Source: Nocardioides flavus (ex Wang et al. 2016)
GTDB lineage: Bacteria > Actinomycetota > Actinomycetes > Propionibacteriales > Nocardioidaceae
Length of the DNA: 64,000 nt
NCBI RefSeq assembly: GCF_014653115.1
Contig: NZ_BNAD01000005.1
Span: 62,001 to 126,000, forward strand
Direction: 5' to 3'
Shown in pieces: positions 30,394 through 39,529 of this stretch (its first letter is position 1; the number at the start of each line of letters is the position of its first letter). The translations under genes were made by a program, and so were the position numbers. The notes below the pieces were generated by a model that ran no database searches, had not been told where the DNA came from, and worked only from the letters and a program-made list of their open reading frames with translations.

Positions 30394-31416
30394 GTGCCTG
30401 AGCAACAGCCCACGCTGACCGACGGGGTCGTCACGTTGCGGCCGTGGCGCGACGAGGACGTCGCCGAGGCGGTGGCGGGGCACGACGACGAGATGGCGCT
30501 GTGGTTCGGCTGGGACCCCGCCGACGTCACCGAGCGGACCCACCAGGACGCCGTCTCCCGGTGGCGAGAGCGCTTCCGGGCCGGGGAGCAGGCGTCCTTC
30601 GTCGTCGAGCACGACGGCGCGCTGGTGGGCAGCGTCGAGGTGACCCGTCAGGGCGGCGGCGGCGCGAGCCTCAGCTGGGCCCTCTACCGGGGCCACCGCG
30701 GGCGCGGCTTCGCCGCCCGTGCCGTGCGGGTGCTCGTCGACTGGGTGTTCGCCGACCCGGACCAGGGGGGCTGGGGACTGCAGCGGGTCGAGGCCCGGAT
30801 CGACCCCCGCAACGACGCGAGCCGACGCGTGGCCACCCGCGCAGGCCTGCGGCTCGAGGGTGCCCAGCGCATCACCCCCGGCATGGGCGACCGTTCGGAC
30901 GCCACGTCCTACCTCGTGTTCGCCAGGCTCGTCACCGACCCGCCGTTGAGCGACCCCGAGTCGTTCCGGGCGCTGCTCAACTCCTTCCTCCCGCGCAAGC
31001 GCGCCATCGCGCAGATGCTGGTGCGCGACCTCGAGGGCCGGGTGCTGCTGTGCCAGCTGACCTACAAGCGCGACTGGGACCTTCCCGGAGGCGTGGTCGA
31101 GGTGGGCGAGTCGCCGCAGGTGGCTGTCCGGCGCGAGGTCGAGGAGGAGCTCGGCCTGTCCGTGGAGCCGCGGGGCCTGCTGCTCACCGACTGGCTGCCG
31201 GCCTGGGGAGGCTGGGACGACGCCGTCTGCCTCGTCTTCGACGGCGGCACGCTGCCGCACACCGCGCTGGCGGACGTCGTCATGCAGGAGCGGGAGATCC
31301 GCGACGTGCGGTTCTGCACGCTCGAGGAGGTCGACGAGCTCGCGGCCGACTTCACCGCGCGCCGGGTGCGCGCCGCCGTCACGGGCGAGGGGACGTATAC
31401 GGAGTCCGGTCGCTGA
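30394..31416 (+). CDS. GNAT acetyltransferase-Nudix hydrolase fusion
   Basis: 340 residues from GTG 30394. Residues 1-180 are a RimJ/RimL-type GNAT domain (VTLRPWRDEDVAEAV, then YRGHRGRGFAARAVR as the acetyl-CoA loop and RVEARIDPRNDASRRVATRAG). Residues about 200-335 are a Nudix domain with the complete box GGVVEVGESPQVAVRREVEE, then ELGL. The two activities suggest N-acetylation and hydrolysis of a nucleoside-diphosphate-linked substrate in one polypeptide. The real substrates are unknown. It starts 33 bases after the oxidase gene, and ppdK follows 15 bases later. Confidence 0.88.
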   Translation: MPEQQPTLTDGVVTLRPWRDEDVAEAVAGHDDEMALWFGWDPADVTERTHQDAVSRWRERFRAGEQASFVVEHDGALVGSVEVTRQGGGGASLSWALYRGHRGRGFAARAVRVLVDWVFADPDQGGWGLQRVEARIDPRNDASRRVATRAGLRLEGAQRITPGMGDRSDATSYLVFARLVTDPPLSDPESFRALLNSFLPRKRAIAQMLVRDLEGRVLLCQLTYKRDWDLPGGVVEVGESPQVAVRREVEEELGLSVEPRGLLLTDWLPAWGGWDDAVCLVFDGGTLPHTALADVVMQEREIRDVRFCTLEEVDELAADFTARRVRAAVTGEGTYTESGR

Positions 31417-31431
31417 GGCAGGATGCCTGTC

Positions 31432-34119
31432 ATGACCTGGGTCTACGACTTCGCAGAGGGCAGCAAGGACCAGAAGGACCTCCTGGGCGGGAAGGGGGCC
31501 AACCTCGCCGAGATGACCAACCTCGGCCTCCCCGTCCCACCGGGGTTCACGATCTCCACCGAGACGTGCCGGGCCTACCTGGCCCTCCAGGAGTCGGGTG
31601 AGGGAGGTGAGCCCGAGGGCCTCGCCGATGAGGTGACCGAGCACCTCGCCGCACTCGAGGACGCGATGGGCAAGAAGCTCGGCGACGCCGACGACCCGCT
31701 CCTCGTGTCGGTGCGCTCGGGCGCGAAGTTCTCCATGCCGGGGATGATGGAGACCGTCCTCAACGTCGGCCTCAACGACACGTCCGTGGGCGGGCTCGCC
31801 GCCCGCAGCGAGTCCGACCGGTTCGCCCAGGACTCCTACCGCCGGTTGCTGCAGATGTTCGGCGGGACCGTGCTGCACGTCGACTCCGAGCTGTTCTCCG
31901 ACGCCCTCGACAAGGTCAAGCAGGACAAGGGCACCGACAACGACCTCGACCTCGACGCCGACGACCTGCGCGGGGTCGTGGAGTCGTTCAAGGCGATCAT
32001 CCGCGAGCAGACCGGTCGCGACTTCCCGCAGGACCCGCGCGAGCAGCTCGACCTCGCGATCCACGCGGTCTTCGAGTCCTGGAACACCGACCGGGCCCGG
32101 CTCTACCGCCGCCAGGAGCGCATCCCCGAGGACCTCGGCACCGCGGTCAACGTGCAGGCGATGGTCTTCGGCAACTTCGGCATGGACTCCGGCTCAGGGG
32201 TGGCCTTCACCCGCGACCCCGCCAGCGGCGCGCAGGGCCAGTACGGCGACTACCTCCAGAACGCCCAGGGCGAGGACGTCGTCGCCGGCATCCGCAACAC
32301 CGTGTCGCTGGCGGAGATGGCGGAGGTCGACCGGAAGTCCCACGACGACCTGATGACGATCATGACGCGGCTCGAGCGCCACTACCGCGACATGTGCGAC
32401 ATCGAGTTCACCGTCGAGCGCGGCAAGCTGTGGATGCTGCAGACCCGCGTCGGCAAGCGCACGCCCGAGGCCGCCTTCCGGATCGCCGTGCACATGGTCG
32501 ACGAGGGCATGATCCAGATGGACGAGGCGGTCCTGCGGGTCACCGGCGACCAGCTCGCCCAGCTGATGTTCCCCCGCTTCGACGAGACCTCCGAGCGGAC
32601 GCTGCTCGCGACCGGCATGAACGCCTCGCCGGGCGCCGCGGTCGGGAAGGCCGTCTTCGACTCCGACACGGCCGTGGAGTGGGCCGAGCGCGGCGAGGAC
32701 GTCATCCTCGTGCGCAAGGAGACCAACCCCGACGACCTGCGCGGCATGGTCGCCGCCCGCGGCATCCTCACCAGCCGCGGCGGCAAGACCTCCCACGCCG
32801 CCGTCGTGGCCCGCGGGATGGGTCGTACGTGCGTGTGCGGCGCCGAGTCGCTCGACGTCGACGCGAAGGCCCGGGAGTTCCGCGTCCGCGACGGCGAGAC
32901 CGTGCGCGAGGGCGACGTGATCTCGATCGACGGCACCACCGGCGAGGTCTTCGCGGGCGCCGTGCCGGTCTCGGACTCCGTGGTGGTGCGCCACTTCGAG
33001 GGCGAGAAGCTCGACGACGACCTCGCCGCGGCCGTGTCGCGGATCATGGCCCACGCCGACGGTGCCCGACGCCTACGGGTCCGCACCAACGCCGACACCC
33101 CCGAGGACGCGGCGCGGGCCCGTCGCTTCGGTGCGCAGGGCATCGGGCTGTGCCGCACCGAGCACATGTTCCTCGGCGAGCGTCGCGAGCTGGTGGAGAA
33201 GCTCATCGTCGCCGAGAGCGAGCAGGGCCAGGACGAGGCGCTCGCCGCGCTGCTGCCCCTCCAGCGCCAGGACTTCACCGAGATCCTCGAGGCGATGGAC
33301 GGGCTGCCGGTGACGATCCGGCTCCTCGACCCGCCGCTGCACGAGTTCCTCCCCGACCTCACCGACCTGAGCGTTCAGGTGGCCCTCGCCGAGGAGCGCG
33401 GGGAGCAGGACGAGCGCGCCGCGACCCTGCTGACCCACGTGCGTCGGCTGCACGAGCAGAACCCGATGCTGGGCCTGCGCGGTGTCCGGCTCGGCATCCA
33501 GATCCCGGGCCTCTTCCGCATGCAGGCCCGCGCCATCGCGGAGGCTGCGGCCGACCGGACGGAGGTGCACGGCGCGCCGCGCGCCGAGATCATGGTGCCG
33601 CTGGTCGCCAGCGTGCGCGAGCTGCAGATCGTCCGGGCCCAGCTCGAGCAGGAGATCGCCGAGGTGCAGGAGTCACGCGGGGTCAAGCTCGACATCTCGA
33701 TCGGCACCATGATCGAGCTGCCGCGCGCCGCGTTCCTCGCCGACCGGATCGCGAAGTCCGCCGACTTCTTCTCCTTCGGCACCAACGACCTGACGCAGAT
33801 GGCCTGGGGCTTCTCCCGCGACGACGTGGAGTCCGCGTTCTTCTCCCGCTACTTCGAGCACGGCATCTTCGACGTCTCGCCGTTCGAGTCGCTCGACCAG
33901 CTCGGCGTCGGCGGCATGGTCGAGATGGGCACCAAGAAGGGTCGCAAGACCCGCTCCGACCTCAAGGTCGGCGTGTGCGGCGAGCACGGGGGCGACCCGT
34001 CCTCTGTGCACTTCTTCGACCGCGTCGGGCTCGACTACGTGTCGTGCTCCCCGTTCCGCGTGCCGGTCGCCCGGCTCGAGGCCGGGCGATCGGTGCTGGA
34101 GAAGCGCTCCTCGTCCTGA
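31432..34119 (+). CDS. ppdK: Pyruvate, phosphate dikinase
   Basis: 895 residues. It interconverts pyruvate, ATP and phosphate with phosphoenolpyruvate, AMP and pyrophosphate. The N-terminal nucleotide domain begins YDFAEGSKDQKDLLGGKGAN. The swivelling phosphohistidine is His455 in GGKTSHAAVVARGMG when ATG 31432 is used, the same number as in the well-studied Clostridium enzyme, which supports this start over ATG 31423. The C-terminal barrel has VCGEHGGDP and the FFSFGTNDLTQMAWG metal-binding motif. It abuts convergent ybbN with stop codons touching (TGATCA). Confidence 0.95.
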   Translation: MTWVYDFAEGSKDQKDLLGGKGANLAEMTNLGLPVPPGFTISTETCRAYLALQESGEGGEPEGLADEVTEHLAALEDAMGKKLGDADDPLLVSVRSGAKFSMPGMMETVLNVGLNDTSVGGLAARSESDRFAQDSYRRLLQMFGGTVLHVDSELFSDALDKVKQDKGTDNDLDLDADDLRGVVESFKAIIREQTGRDFPQDPREQLDLAIHAVFESWNTDRARLYRRQERIPEDLGTAVNVQAMVFGNFGMDSGSGVAFTRDPASGAQGQYGDYLQNAQGEDVVAGIRNTVSLAEMAEVDRKSHDDLMTIMTRLERHYRDMCDIEFTVERGKLWMLQTRVGKRTPEAAFRIAVHMVDEGMIQMDEAVLRVTGDQLAQLMFPRFDETSERTLLATGMNASPGAAVGKAVFDSDTAVEWAERGEDVILVRKETNPDDLRGMVAARGILTSRGGKTSHAAVVARGMGRTCVCGAESLDVDAKAREFRVRDGETVREGDVISIDGTTGEVFAGAVPVSDSVVVRHFEGEKLDDDLAAAVSRIMAHADGARRLRVRTNADTPEDAARARRFGAQGIGLCRTEHMFLGERRELVEKLIVAESEQGQDEALAALLPLQRQDFTEILEAMDGLPVTIRLLDPPLHEFLPDLTDLSVQVALAEERGEQDERAATLLTHVRRLHEQNPMLGLRGVRLGIQIPGLFRMQARAIAEAAADRTEVHGAPRAEIMVPLVASVRELQIVRAQLEQEIAEVQESRGVKLDISIGTMIELPRAAFLADRIAKSADFFSFGTNDLTQMAWGFSRDDVESAFFSRYFEHGIFDVSPFESLDQLGVGGMVEMGTKKGRKTRSDLKVGVCGEHGGDPSSVHFFDRVGLDYVSCSPFRVPVARLEAGRSVLEKRSSS

Positions 34120-35070
34120 TCAGAACAGTGCGGACGCGAGGCTGCGTCGACCCGCCAGCACGCGCGGGTCGTCGTTGCCGACCGCGGCGAACAGCCCGAG
34201 AAGGTGGTCCCGGGCCCGCTCGCGGTCCTTGTCGCTCGTGCGGGCGACCAGGTTGACCAGGCGGGTGAAGGCGTCCTCGACGTGCCCGCCGAGCATGTCG
34301 AGGTCGGCGACCAGCGTCTGGGCGTCGACGTCGTCGGGGTTCTCGGCAGCCGCCGCACGGGCGGCGTTGAGGTCGACCCCCTGCGTGCGCTGCATGACCT
34401 TGGCCATCGCCAGCCCGCCCGCGGCCTCGACGTCGGCCGGGTTGGCGTCGGCGAGCTTCTGGTACTCGGCGACGGCACCCTCGATGTCGCCGGCCGCCAG
34501 CGCGTCCTGGGCCGGCGCGTAGCGCGGGTCGACGACCTCCTCCTCGCCGGCGGCGGCCGGGGCGCCGCCCGAGCGCGGCTGGTGCCGGCCCGTGATGCCC
34601 TGGGCGGTGAGCTGCTGGCCGACCTGGGTGAGCGCGGTGCGCAGCTCGTCGATCGGCAGCGGGTCCTGCAGCAGCGGCATCGGACGGCCGTCGACGACGG
34701 CCACCACCAGGGGGATCGAGGGGATCTGCATCGCCTGCGCGATCTGGGGCGCGGCGTCGATGTCGACCAGGCCGAGCAGGTACCGGCCCTCGTGCTCCTC
34801 GACCACGGTCGCGAGGTCGTCGGCGAGCTGCCCGCTCTCCGGCATCCGGGTGCGGGAGTAGAAGACCAGGAGGACAGGCGCCGTCATCGACTGCTCGAGC
34901 AGGCCCTGGAAGCCCTGCTCGTCGACGAGGACGCTGTAGGACGCCCCGCCGGCGCCCGGGGGGCCGGGCTGGGGCGAGGGACGGCCGGTCGGGGCTGACG
35001 CCTTCGGGGCGGGCTTGCCGAGACCGGAGAGGTCGATGGCACCTGGACGGCTGAAGGGCTGCTGCGTCAT
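34120..35070 (-). CDS. ybbN: Thioredoxin-fold co-chaperone YbbN/CnoX-like, active-site cysteines absent
   Basis: 316 residues. A proline-rich N-terminus (about 1-45) precedes a thioredoxin fold (about 46-160) in which the usual CxxC position reads FYSRTRMPESGQ, so no redox cysteines are present. A TPR-like helical region follows from about residue 185 (YAPAQDALAAGDIEGAVAEY), with C-terminal helices ending RRSLASALF. This domain order defines YbbN/CnoX, a holdase that hands substrates to DnaK or GroEL. The loss of cysteines suggests a purely structural chaperone. The divergent promoter with gtrA lies in 35071-35129. Confidence 0.88.
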   Translation of the reverse strand: MTQQPFSRPGAIDLSGLGKPAPKASAPTGRPSPQPGPPGAGGASYSVLVDEQGFQGLLEQSMTAPVLLVFYSRTRMPESGQLADDLATVVEEHEGRYLLGLVDIDAAPQIAQAMQIPSIPLVVAVVDGRPMPLLQDPLPIDELRTALTQVGQQLTAQGITGRHQPRSGGAPAAAGEEEVVDPRYAPAQDALAAGDIEGAVAEYQKLADANPADVEAAGGLAMAKVMQRTQGVDLNAARAAAAENPDDVDAQTLVADLDMLGGHVEDAFTRLVNLVARTSDKDRERARDHLLGLFAAVGNDDPRVLAGRRSLASALF

Positions 35071-35129
35071 GGGGTCAATCCTAGGGAGACGCGCGATGCG
35101 ACGGCGTCCGGGTCGGTAGCCTCGCAGGC

Positions 35130-35708
35130 ATGGGATCCCGGGGCACCGCGCTGACGACGCGTCACCGTCGCAACGTGCACCTCCTCCTACGCTTCAGCGC
35201 GGTCGGCGCGTCGGGCGTGGTGGTCAACCTGTGCACCCTCGTCCTGCTGCGCCGGCTCGGCCCGCACTTCGACGACGCGGTCGTGGCGATCGGCAGCACC
35301 GGCTACAACGTCCGCTGGTACCACGTCTACTCGACCCTCGCGTTCCTCGTGGCGAACCTGTCGAACTTCCAGCTCAACCGCACCTGGACGTTCCGGAGCA
35401 GCCGCGCCGCGTCGTGGACCCGCGAGTACTGGCCGTTCCTCGCCGTGGGGCTCGCCGCCCAGGCGGTCGGGCTCGCGCTGCTCACCCTGCTCATGCACCC
35501 CGACTCCCCCGTCAGCCTGCCGACCGACGTCCTCGACGACACCTCGGGCCTGCGCAACCGGCTGTACTGGTCGCAGCTGGTCGTGATCGCCCTCGTCACG
35601 CCGATGTCGTTCGTCCTCAACAAGCTGTGGACCTTCGCCGCCGTACGGACCGCGCGGCTCGAGGCTGCCGCCGCGGAGGCCGAGGCGGGGGCGCACCACG
35701 GGCAGTGA
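35130..35708 (+). CDS. GtrA family membrane protein
   Basis: 192 residues with four hydrophobic helices. The start RFSAVGASGVVVNLCTLVLL, the middle LANLSNFQLNRTWTFR and the end FVLNKLWTFAAV are the repeated GtrA signatures (asparagine plus W-T-F). GtrA proteins are thought to flip or hold polyprenyl-linked sugars during cell-surface glycosylation. No glycosyltransferase partner is adjacent. The C-terminus carries an alanine/glutamate-rich tail. It is monocistronic or reads into the degenerate SDR gene. Confidence 0.88.
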   Translation: MGSRGTALTTRHRRNVHLLLRFSAVGASGVVVNLCTLVLLRRLGPHFDDAVVAIGSTGYNVRWYHVYSTLAFLVANLSNFQLNRTWTFRSSRAASWTREYWPFLAVGLAAQAVGLALLTLLMHPDSPVSLPTDVLDDTSGLRNRLYWSQLVVIALVTPMSFVLNKLWTFAAVRTARLEAAAAEAEAGAHHGQ

Positions 35709-35789
35709 GACCGGGTGCTCCTCACCTGTCACCCACCCACTCGGGCGTGGTAGAAAGTGCGGCGAGCTCGACGAGAGGGACGCCAGGGC

Positions 35790-36524
35790 ATGACGACATC
35801 GGGGTCGTACGACTTCACGGGCTACCAGGTCCTGGTGATCGGTGGCACCCGCGGCGAGGGCCACACCATCGCCTCGTCGTTCGCTGCCTGCGGCGCCTCC
35901 GTGACGGTGACCGGCACGATGATGCTGCGCTCGCTCTACGACAACGACCTGTCCGCCTTCGACTACGAGTCGGTCAACCTCGCGCGCCAGGAGTCGATCG
36001 ACCACCTGGTGGGGACGGTCACCCACATCGACGTGCTGGTGCTCGCGGCCTCCTGCACCCTTCCCTACGGCATGCCGCCCGGCGAGCAGGCCTTCGTCGC
36101 GGAGGCCGCCCGCTCCGGGCTGCTGGGCCCGACCTTCCTGACCACCCGGTTGCGGCTCAAGCTCGGCCAGAGCCCGGCCCTCGGCGGCGGCTGCGTGGTC
36201 AACACCGGGGCCGTGACGTCGTGGCTGCAGCTGGCGACCTCCCCCGAGGCGGCCCAGCGCGAGCTCGTCGAGGCCACCGCGCGCGCCGGGGCCAACTGGG
36301 CCGGACTCGGCGTCCGCGTCAACTCGGTGCTCCACGCGCCCCGGACCGTGCTGCCGCGCCAGTACGCCCCCGGCTCCGCCCCTGCCGGCGGCAGCCGGGC
36401 TGCGGGCGGCACGCTGGTGCGCACCCACCAGCCGCGCGTCGCGGACGCCGTCGCCGACGCCACGCTGTTCCTGGCGAGCAGCGCTGCCGCGCGCATCACC
36501 GGGCAGACGCTGCGCATCGGCTGA
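35790..36524 (+). CDS. SDR-fold protein lacking the catalytic Tyr-Lys pair
   Basis: 244 residues from ATG 35790, which precedes DFTGYQVLVIGGTRGEGHTI. This contains a dinucleotide-binding glycine motif (GGTRGEG). Where classical SDR enzymes have YxxxK, this protein reads ATSPEAAQRELVEATARAG, followed by the expected GVRVNSVLHAP, so tyrosine and lysine are missing. The C-terminal ASSAAARITGQTLRIG is otherwise typical. It may bind NAD(P) without redox chemistry or be an inactive regulator. The open frame extends to 35757 but the extension is basic and unlike the family. No functional neighbours are evident. Confidence 0.75.
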   Translation: MTTSGSYDFTGYQVLVIGGTRGEGHTIASSFAACGASVTVTGTMMLRSLYDNDLSAFDYESVNLARQESIDHLVGTVTHIDVLVLAASCTLPYGMPPGEQAFVAEAARSGLLGPTFLTTRLRLKLGQSPALGGGCVVNTGAVTSWLQLATSPEAAQRELVEATARAGANWAGLGVRVNSVLHAPRTVLPRQYAPGSAPAGGSRAAGGTLVRTHQPRVADAVADATLFLASSAAARITGQTLRIG

Positions 36525-36550
36525 GGCCCGCGAGAGGACTCGACGGGAGA

Positions 36551-36629
36551 GTTCTGCGAAATGCCGTGCAGAACGTTCGAGCCCGGTTACATTTCCCCAC
36601 GCGGAAGCAACAACAGACCCACAGGGTCT
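36551..36629 (+). promoter_or_regulatory. Two hairpins in the leader of the following gene
   Basis: This relatively A-rich stretch contains GTTCTGC/GCAGAAC (36551-36574, 10-base loop) and AGACCC/GGGTCT (36615-36629, 3-base loop), with GGTTACATTT between them. They may be an operator, a leader structure or the terminator of the upstream gene. No known regulator motif is recognised. Confidence 0.35.
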
Positions 36630-36680
36630 CGCCACCGTCTCGGGTCGGTCGCTCCCTCGTCGCCAGGAAGGACTCACCCC

Positions 36681-37187
36681 ATGACTGCCGAAACCATCTA
36701 CCTGCCCTCCACCCGGAGCGGCTCCTCGTGGACCGGACGCGCCTCGCGGATGCGACGTGAGCAGCTGCTGGGGCGCGCGCCGGCCGCGGACTCGCCCGTC
36801 CACCACCTGTGGGAGTCCCTCGTCGACGTGCTCGGGGCGATCGAGGGTCCGTCGACGGCGGTCCTGGCGACCGCGGGCGGCGACCCGGTGGCGGTGCACG
36901 GCCTCGCCGGGTCCGAGGTGGCACGCGTCGCCCGGCAGAGCCGGGCGGCCTTCGGCATGCGCACCCCGACCAGACCCGACGGCGCGTCCACCGAGCCGGC
37001 CCCGGTGGAGACCGTGGAGCTCACGGCGGGCCTGCGCCACACCGTCATCGCGTCAGTGCCCACCGGCACGGGCGGGGGCCACCTGCTCTCGGTGACCGCG
37101 CAGGGCGTGAGCATCCAGGTGCTGGAGGCGTGGACGCGCCGGCTCGCGGAGGACATCCGCGCGGCGCTCTCAGTCGCCGCCCGGTAG
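36681..37187 (+). CDS. Uncharacterised protein, possibly roadblock-like
   Basis: 168 residues from ATG 36681, preceded by AGGAAGGA. The N-terminus is basic and serine-rich (STRSGSSWTGRASRMRREQL). The core has alternating strands and helices (TAVLATAGGDPVAVHGLAG, then HTVIASVPTGTGGGHLLSV), a pattern reminiscent of roadblock/LC7 or profilin-like folds; that is a weak structural guess. It ends with a helix, AWTRRLAEDIRAAL. Its end overlaps the convergent meaB gene by 18 bases. I do not recognise a function. Confidence 0.65.
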   Translation: MTAETIYLPSTRSGSSWTGRASRMRREQLLGRAPAADSPVHHLWESLVDVLGAIEGPSTAVLATAGGDPVAVHGLAGSEVARVARQSRAAFGMRTPTRPDGASTEPAPVETVELTAGLRHTVIASVPTGTGGGHLLSVTAQGVSIQVLEAWTRRLAEDIRAALSVAAR

Positions 37188-38177
37188 CCCCTCGAGCAGC
37201 TCGTCGGCGGCGGCGTACGGATCCAGGTCCCCGGTCGCCACCCGCGCGGCGAGCGCGTCCAGGTCGGCGCCGGACCCGGCGCTGCCCCAGCGGGCCCGCA
37301 GGGCGGCGAGCGCCACCGCCTCGACCTCGCCGCGCGCCCGAAGCGTACGCCGGCGCGCGAGCTCGCCCGACTCCGCCAGCCAGGCGGCGTGCCGGTCGAG
37401 CTCCTCGAGCAGCCGGTCGATCCCCTCCCCCGTGCTCGCGACGGTCTGCAGCACCGGCGGACGCCACGCGTCGTCACGACGCTCCGCCATGCCGAGCATC
37501 GTGCGCAGCTCGCGCCGGGTCCGGTCCGCGCCCTCGCGATCGGACTTGTTGACGGCGTAGACGTCCCCGATCTCGAGGATCCCGGCCTTGGCGGCCTGGA
37601 TGCCGTCGCCCATCCCGGGCGCCAGGAGCACCAGGGTGGTGTCGGCGAGCCCTGCGACCTCGACCTCGCTCTGACCGACCCCGACGGTCTCGACGATCAC
37701 CACGTCGCAGCCGGCCGCGTCCAGCACGCGCACCGCGTGCGGCGTCGACCAGGCCAGGCCGCCGAGGTGCCCGCGCGCGCCCATCGACCGGATGAAGACC
37801 TCGCGGTCGAGGGCGTGGTCGCCCATGCGCACGCGGTCGCCGAGCAGCGCGCCGCCCGAGAACGGCGAGGAGGGGTCGATGGCCAGCACCCCGACGCGCT
37901 TGCCGGCCCGGCGCATGGCCGTCACCAGGGCGCTCGTCGAGGTGGACTTGCCGACCCCTGGCGCGCCGGTGATCCCCAGCACGTGCGCGCGGCCGGCGGT
38001 GCCGCGCAGGGCGGACATCACCTCGCGCAGGAGCGGTGAGGCGTCCTCCACGAGCGTGATGAGCCGCGCCACCGCGGCCGGGTCGCCCTCACGAGCGCGC
38101 GCGACGAGGTCGGGGACCGCCTGGGCACCCCGCCTCGTCACACCACCCGTCACGCCACCCGTCACGCCACCCGTCAC
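37170..38177 (-). CDS. meaB: Methylmalonyl-CoA mutase-associated GTPase MeaB
   Basis: 335 residues. P-loop GTPase of the G3E/ArgK-MeaB group with Walker A GAPGVGKST (about 71-79), AIDPSSPFSGGALLGDRVRM, ETVGVGQSE and the base-recognition motif NKSD. It protects and reactivates B12-dependent mutases. The start is ambiguous: a 12-bp tandem repeat (GTG ACG GGT GGC) supplies four successive GTG codons. I chose the first, 38177, 7 bases after the thiolase stop, because it gives the usual family length. ATG 38234 would overlap the thiolase gene by 50 bases. It is cotranscribed with thiolase. Confidence 0.92.
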   Translation of the reverse strand: MTGGVTGGVTGGVTRRGAQAVPDLVARAREGDPAAVARLITLVEDASPLLREVMSALRGTAGRAHVLGITGAPGVGKSTSTSALVTAMRRAGKRVGVLAIDPSSPFSGGALLGDRVRMGDHALDREVFIRSMGARGHLGGLAWSTPHAVRVLDAAGCDVVIVETVGVGQSEVEVAGLADTTLVLLAPGMGDGIQAAKAGILEIGDVYAVNKSDREGADRTRRELRTMLGMAERRDDAWRPPVLQTVASTGEGIDRLLEELDRHAAWLAESGELARRRTLRARGEVEAVALAALRARWGSAGSGADLDALAARVATGDLDPYAAADELLEGLPGGD

Positions 38178-38180
38178 GCC
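38139..38180. repeat. 12-bp tandem repeat at the meaB start
   Basis: Three copies of a 12-base unit plus half a copy. Read on the minus strand each unit is GTG ACG GGT GGC, encoding Val-Thr-Gly-Gly. The first copy read from the + strand left end has one change. Every copy carries a potential GTG start in the meaB frame. Confidence 0.9.
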
Positions 38181-38184
38181 TGGG

Positions 38185-39369
38185 TCACGCAGAGGGGACG
38201 CGGATGATGAGGGCGTCGCCCTGCCCGCCGCCACCGCACAGGGCGGCTGCGCCGATCCCGCCGCCGCGACGCTTGAGCTCGAGGGCGAGGTGCAGCACGA
38301 TGCGGGCCCCGGACATGCCGACCGGGTGGCCGAGGGCGATGGCGCCGCCGTTGACGTTGACCTTGTCCTGGTCGACGCCGAGCTGGCGGGCGGACTCGAT
38401 GCCGACTGCGGCGAACGCCTCGTTGAGCTCGAAGAGGTCGATGTCGGAGACTGCGATGCCCTCCTTCTCGGCCGCCTTGGTGATCGCGTTGGCCGGCTGC
38501 AGCTGCAGCGATGAGTCGGGGCCGGCCACCTGGCCGGACGCGCCGATCTCGGCGATCCAGGTGAGGCCGAGCTCCTCGGCCCTGGCCTTGCTCATCACGA
38601 CCACGGCGCAGGCGCCGTCGGAGATCTGCGAGGCGGAGCCGGCGGTGATGCTGCCGTCCTTGGCCACGGGCCGCAGGCCGGCGAGCGACTCGGTCGTGGT
38701 GTCGCCGCGCACGCCCTCGTCCTCGGCCACGGTGACGTCGCCCTTGCGCGACGAGACGGTGACCGGGACGACCTCGTCGTCGAAGAGGCCGTTCTTCCAG
38801 GCGAGCGCCGCGCGCTGGTGCGACTGCGCGGCGAAGGCGTCCTGCTCCTCGCGCGTGAGGTTGGCGCCCGCGGCGTTGCAGCCGTCGGTCAGGTTGATCA
38901 TCGCCTGGTGGGTGAACTGGTCGTACAGCGCGTCGTAGGCCATCGAGTCGACGAGCGCGGTGTCGCCGTACTTGAAGCCCTCGCGGCTCTTCGGCAGCAG
39001 GTGCGGGGCCTGGGTCATCGACTCCATGCCGCCGGCGACCACGACCTCGTGCTCACCGGCACGGATCAGCTGGTCGGCCATCGCGATCGCGTTGATGCCC
39101 GAGAGGCAGACCTTGTTGATCGTGATGGAGGGGACGTTCATCGGGATGCCGGCCTTGACGGCGGCCTGGCGGGCGGTGATCTGCCCGGCGCCGGCCTGGA
39201 TGACCTGACCCATGATCACGTAGTCGACCTGCTCACCGCTCACGCCGGCCTTCTCCAGGGCCCCCTTGATGGCGACCCCGCCGAGGTCGGCGGCCGACTG
39301 GTCCTTGAGGCCGCCGAGCAGGCGGCCGATCGGGGTGCGAGCCCCTGCGACGATGACGGATCCGGACAT
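38185..39369 (-). CDS. Acetyl-CoA C-acetyltransferase (thiolase)
   Basis: 394 residues. The acylated cysteine is Cys88 in NKVCLSG, the histidine is in [16 protein letters not shown] and the second cysteine is in [14 protein letters not shown]. The N-terminus [17 protein letters not shown] and the [15 protein letters not shown] loop are standard for biosynthetic thiolases. It condenses two acetyl-CoA to acetoacetyl-CoA, the entry to the ethylmalonyl-CoA route or polyhydroxybutyrate. It is followed by meaB on the same strand and diverges from the epimerase gene through a 160-base gap containing a 6-bp hairpin at 39434-39451. Confidence 0.95.
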   Translation of the reverse strand: MSGSVIVAGARTPIGRLLGGLKDQSAADLGGVAIKGALEKAGVSGEQVDYVIMGQVIQAGAGQITARQAAVKAGIPMNVPSITINKVCLSGINAIAMADQLIRAGEHEVVVAGGMESMTQAPHLLPKSREGFKYGDTALVDSMAYDALYDQFTHQAMINLTDGCNAAGANLTREEQDAFAAQSHQRAALAWKNGLFDDEVVPVTVSSRKGDVTVAEDEGVRGDTTTESLAGLRPVAKDGSITAGSASQISDGACAVVVMSKARAEELGLTWIAEIGASGQVAGPDSSLQLQPANAITKAAEKEGIAVSDIDLFELNEAFAAVGIESARQLGVDQDKVNVNGGAIALGHPVGMSGARIVLHLALELKRRGGGIGAAALCGGGGQGDALIIRVPSA

Positions 39370-39529
39370 GGGATTTCCTCCAGGCGTTGCGAGTCAGGGC
39401 GGCAGGTGCCGACACTTCGGACGATACCCACCGCTCCCGCGCCTCCGGGAGGGGGTTAGCGGGCATTCACCGTGAGGCACACGTCACACCTCCTCGCGGG
39501 CCCGCCGCCCCGGAGTGCACGATGTGCCC

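Noticed and set aside
38139..38180. CRISPR-like short repeats
   Set aside because: The units are directly adjacent 12-mers without spacers and in frame with meaB. No CRISPR array or cas gene is present in the window.
38178..38234. ATG 38234 as the MeaB start
   Set aside because: It would overlap the thiolase gene by 50 bases; the GTG codons in the tandem repeat just after the thiolase stop fit family length better.
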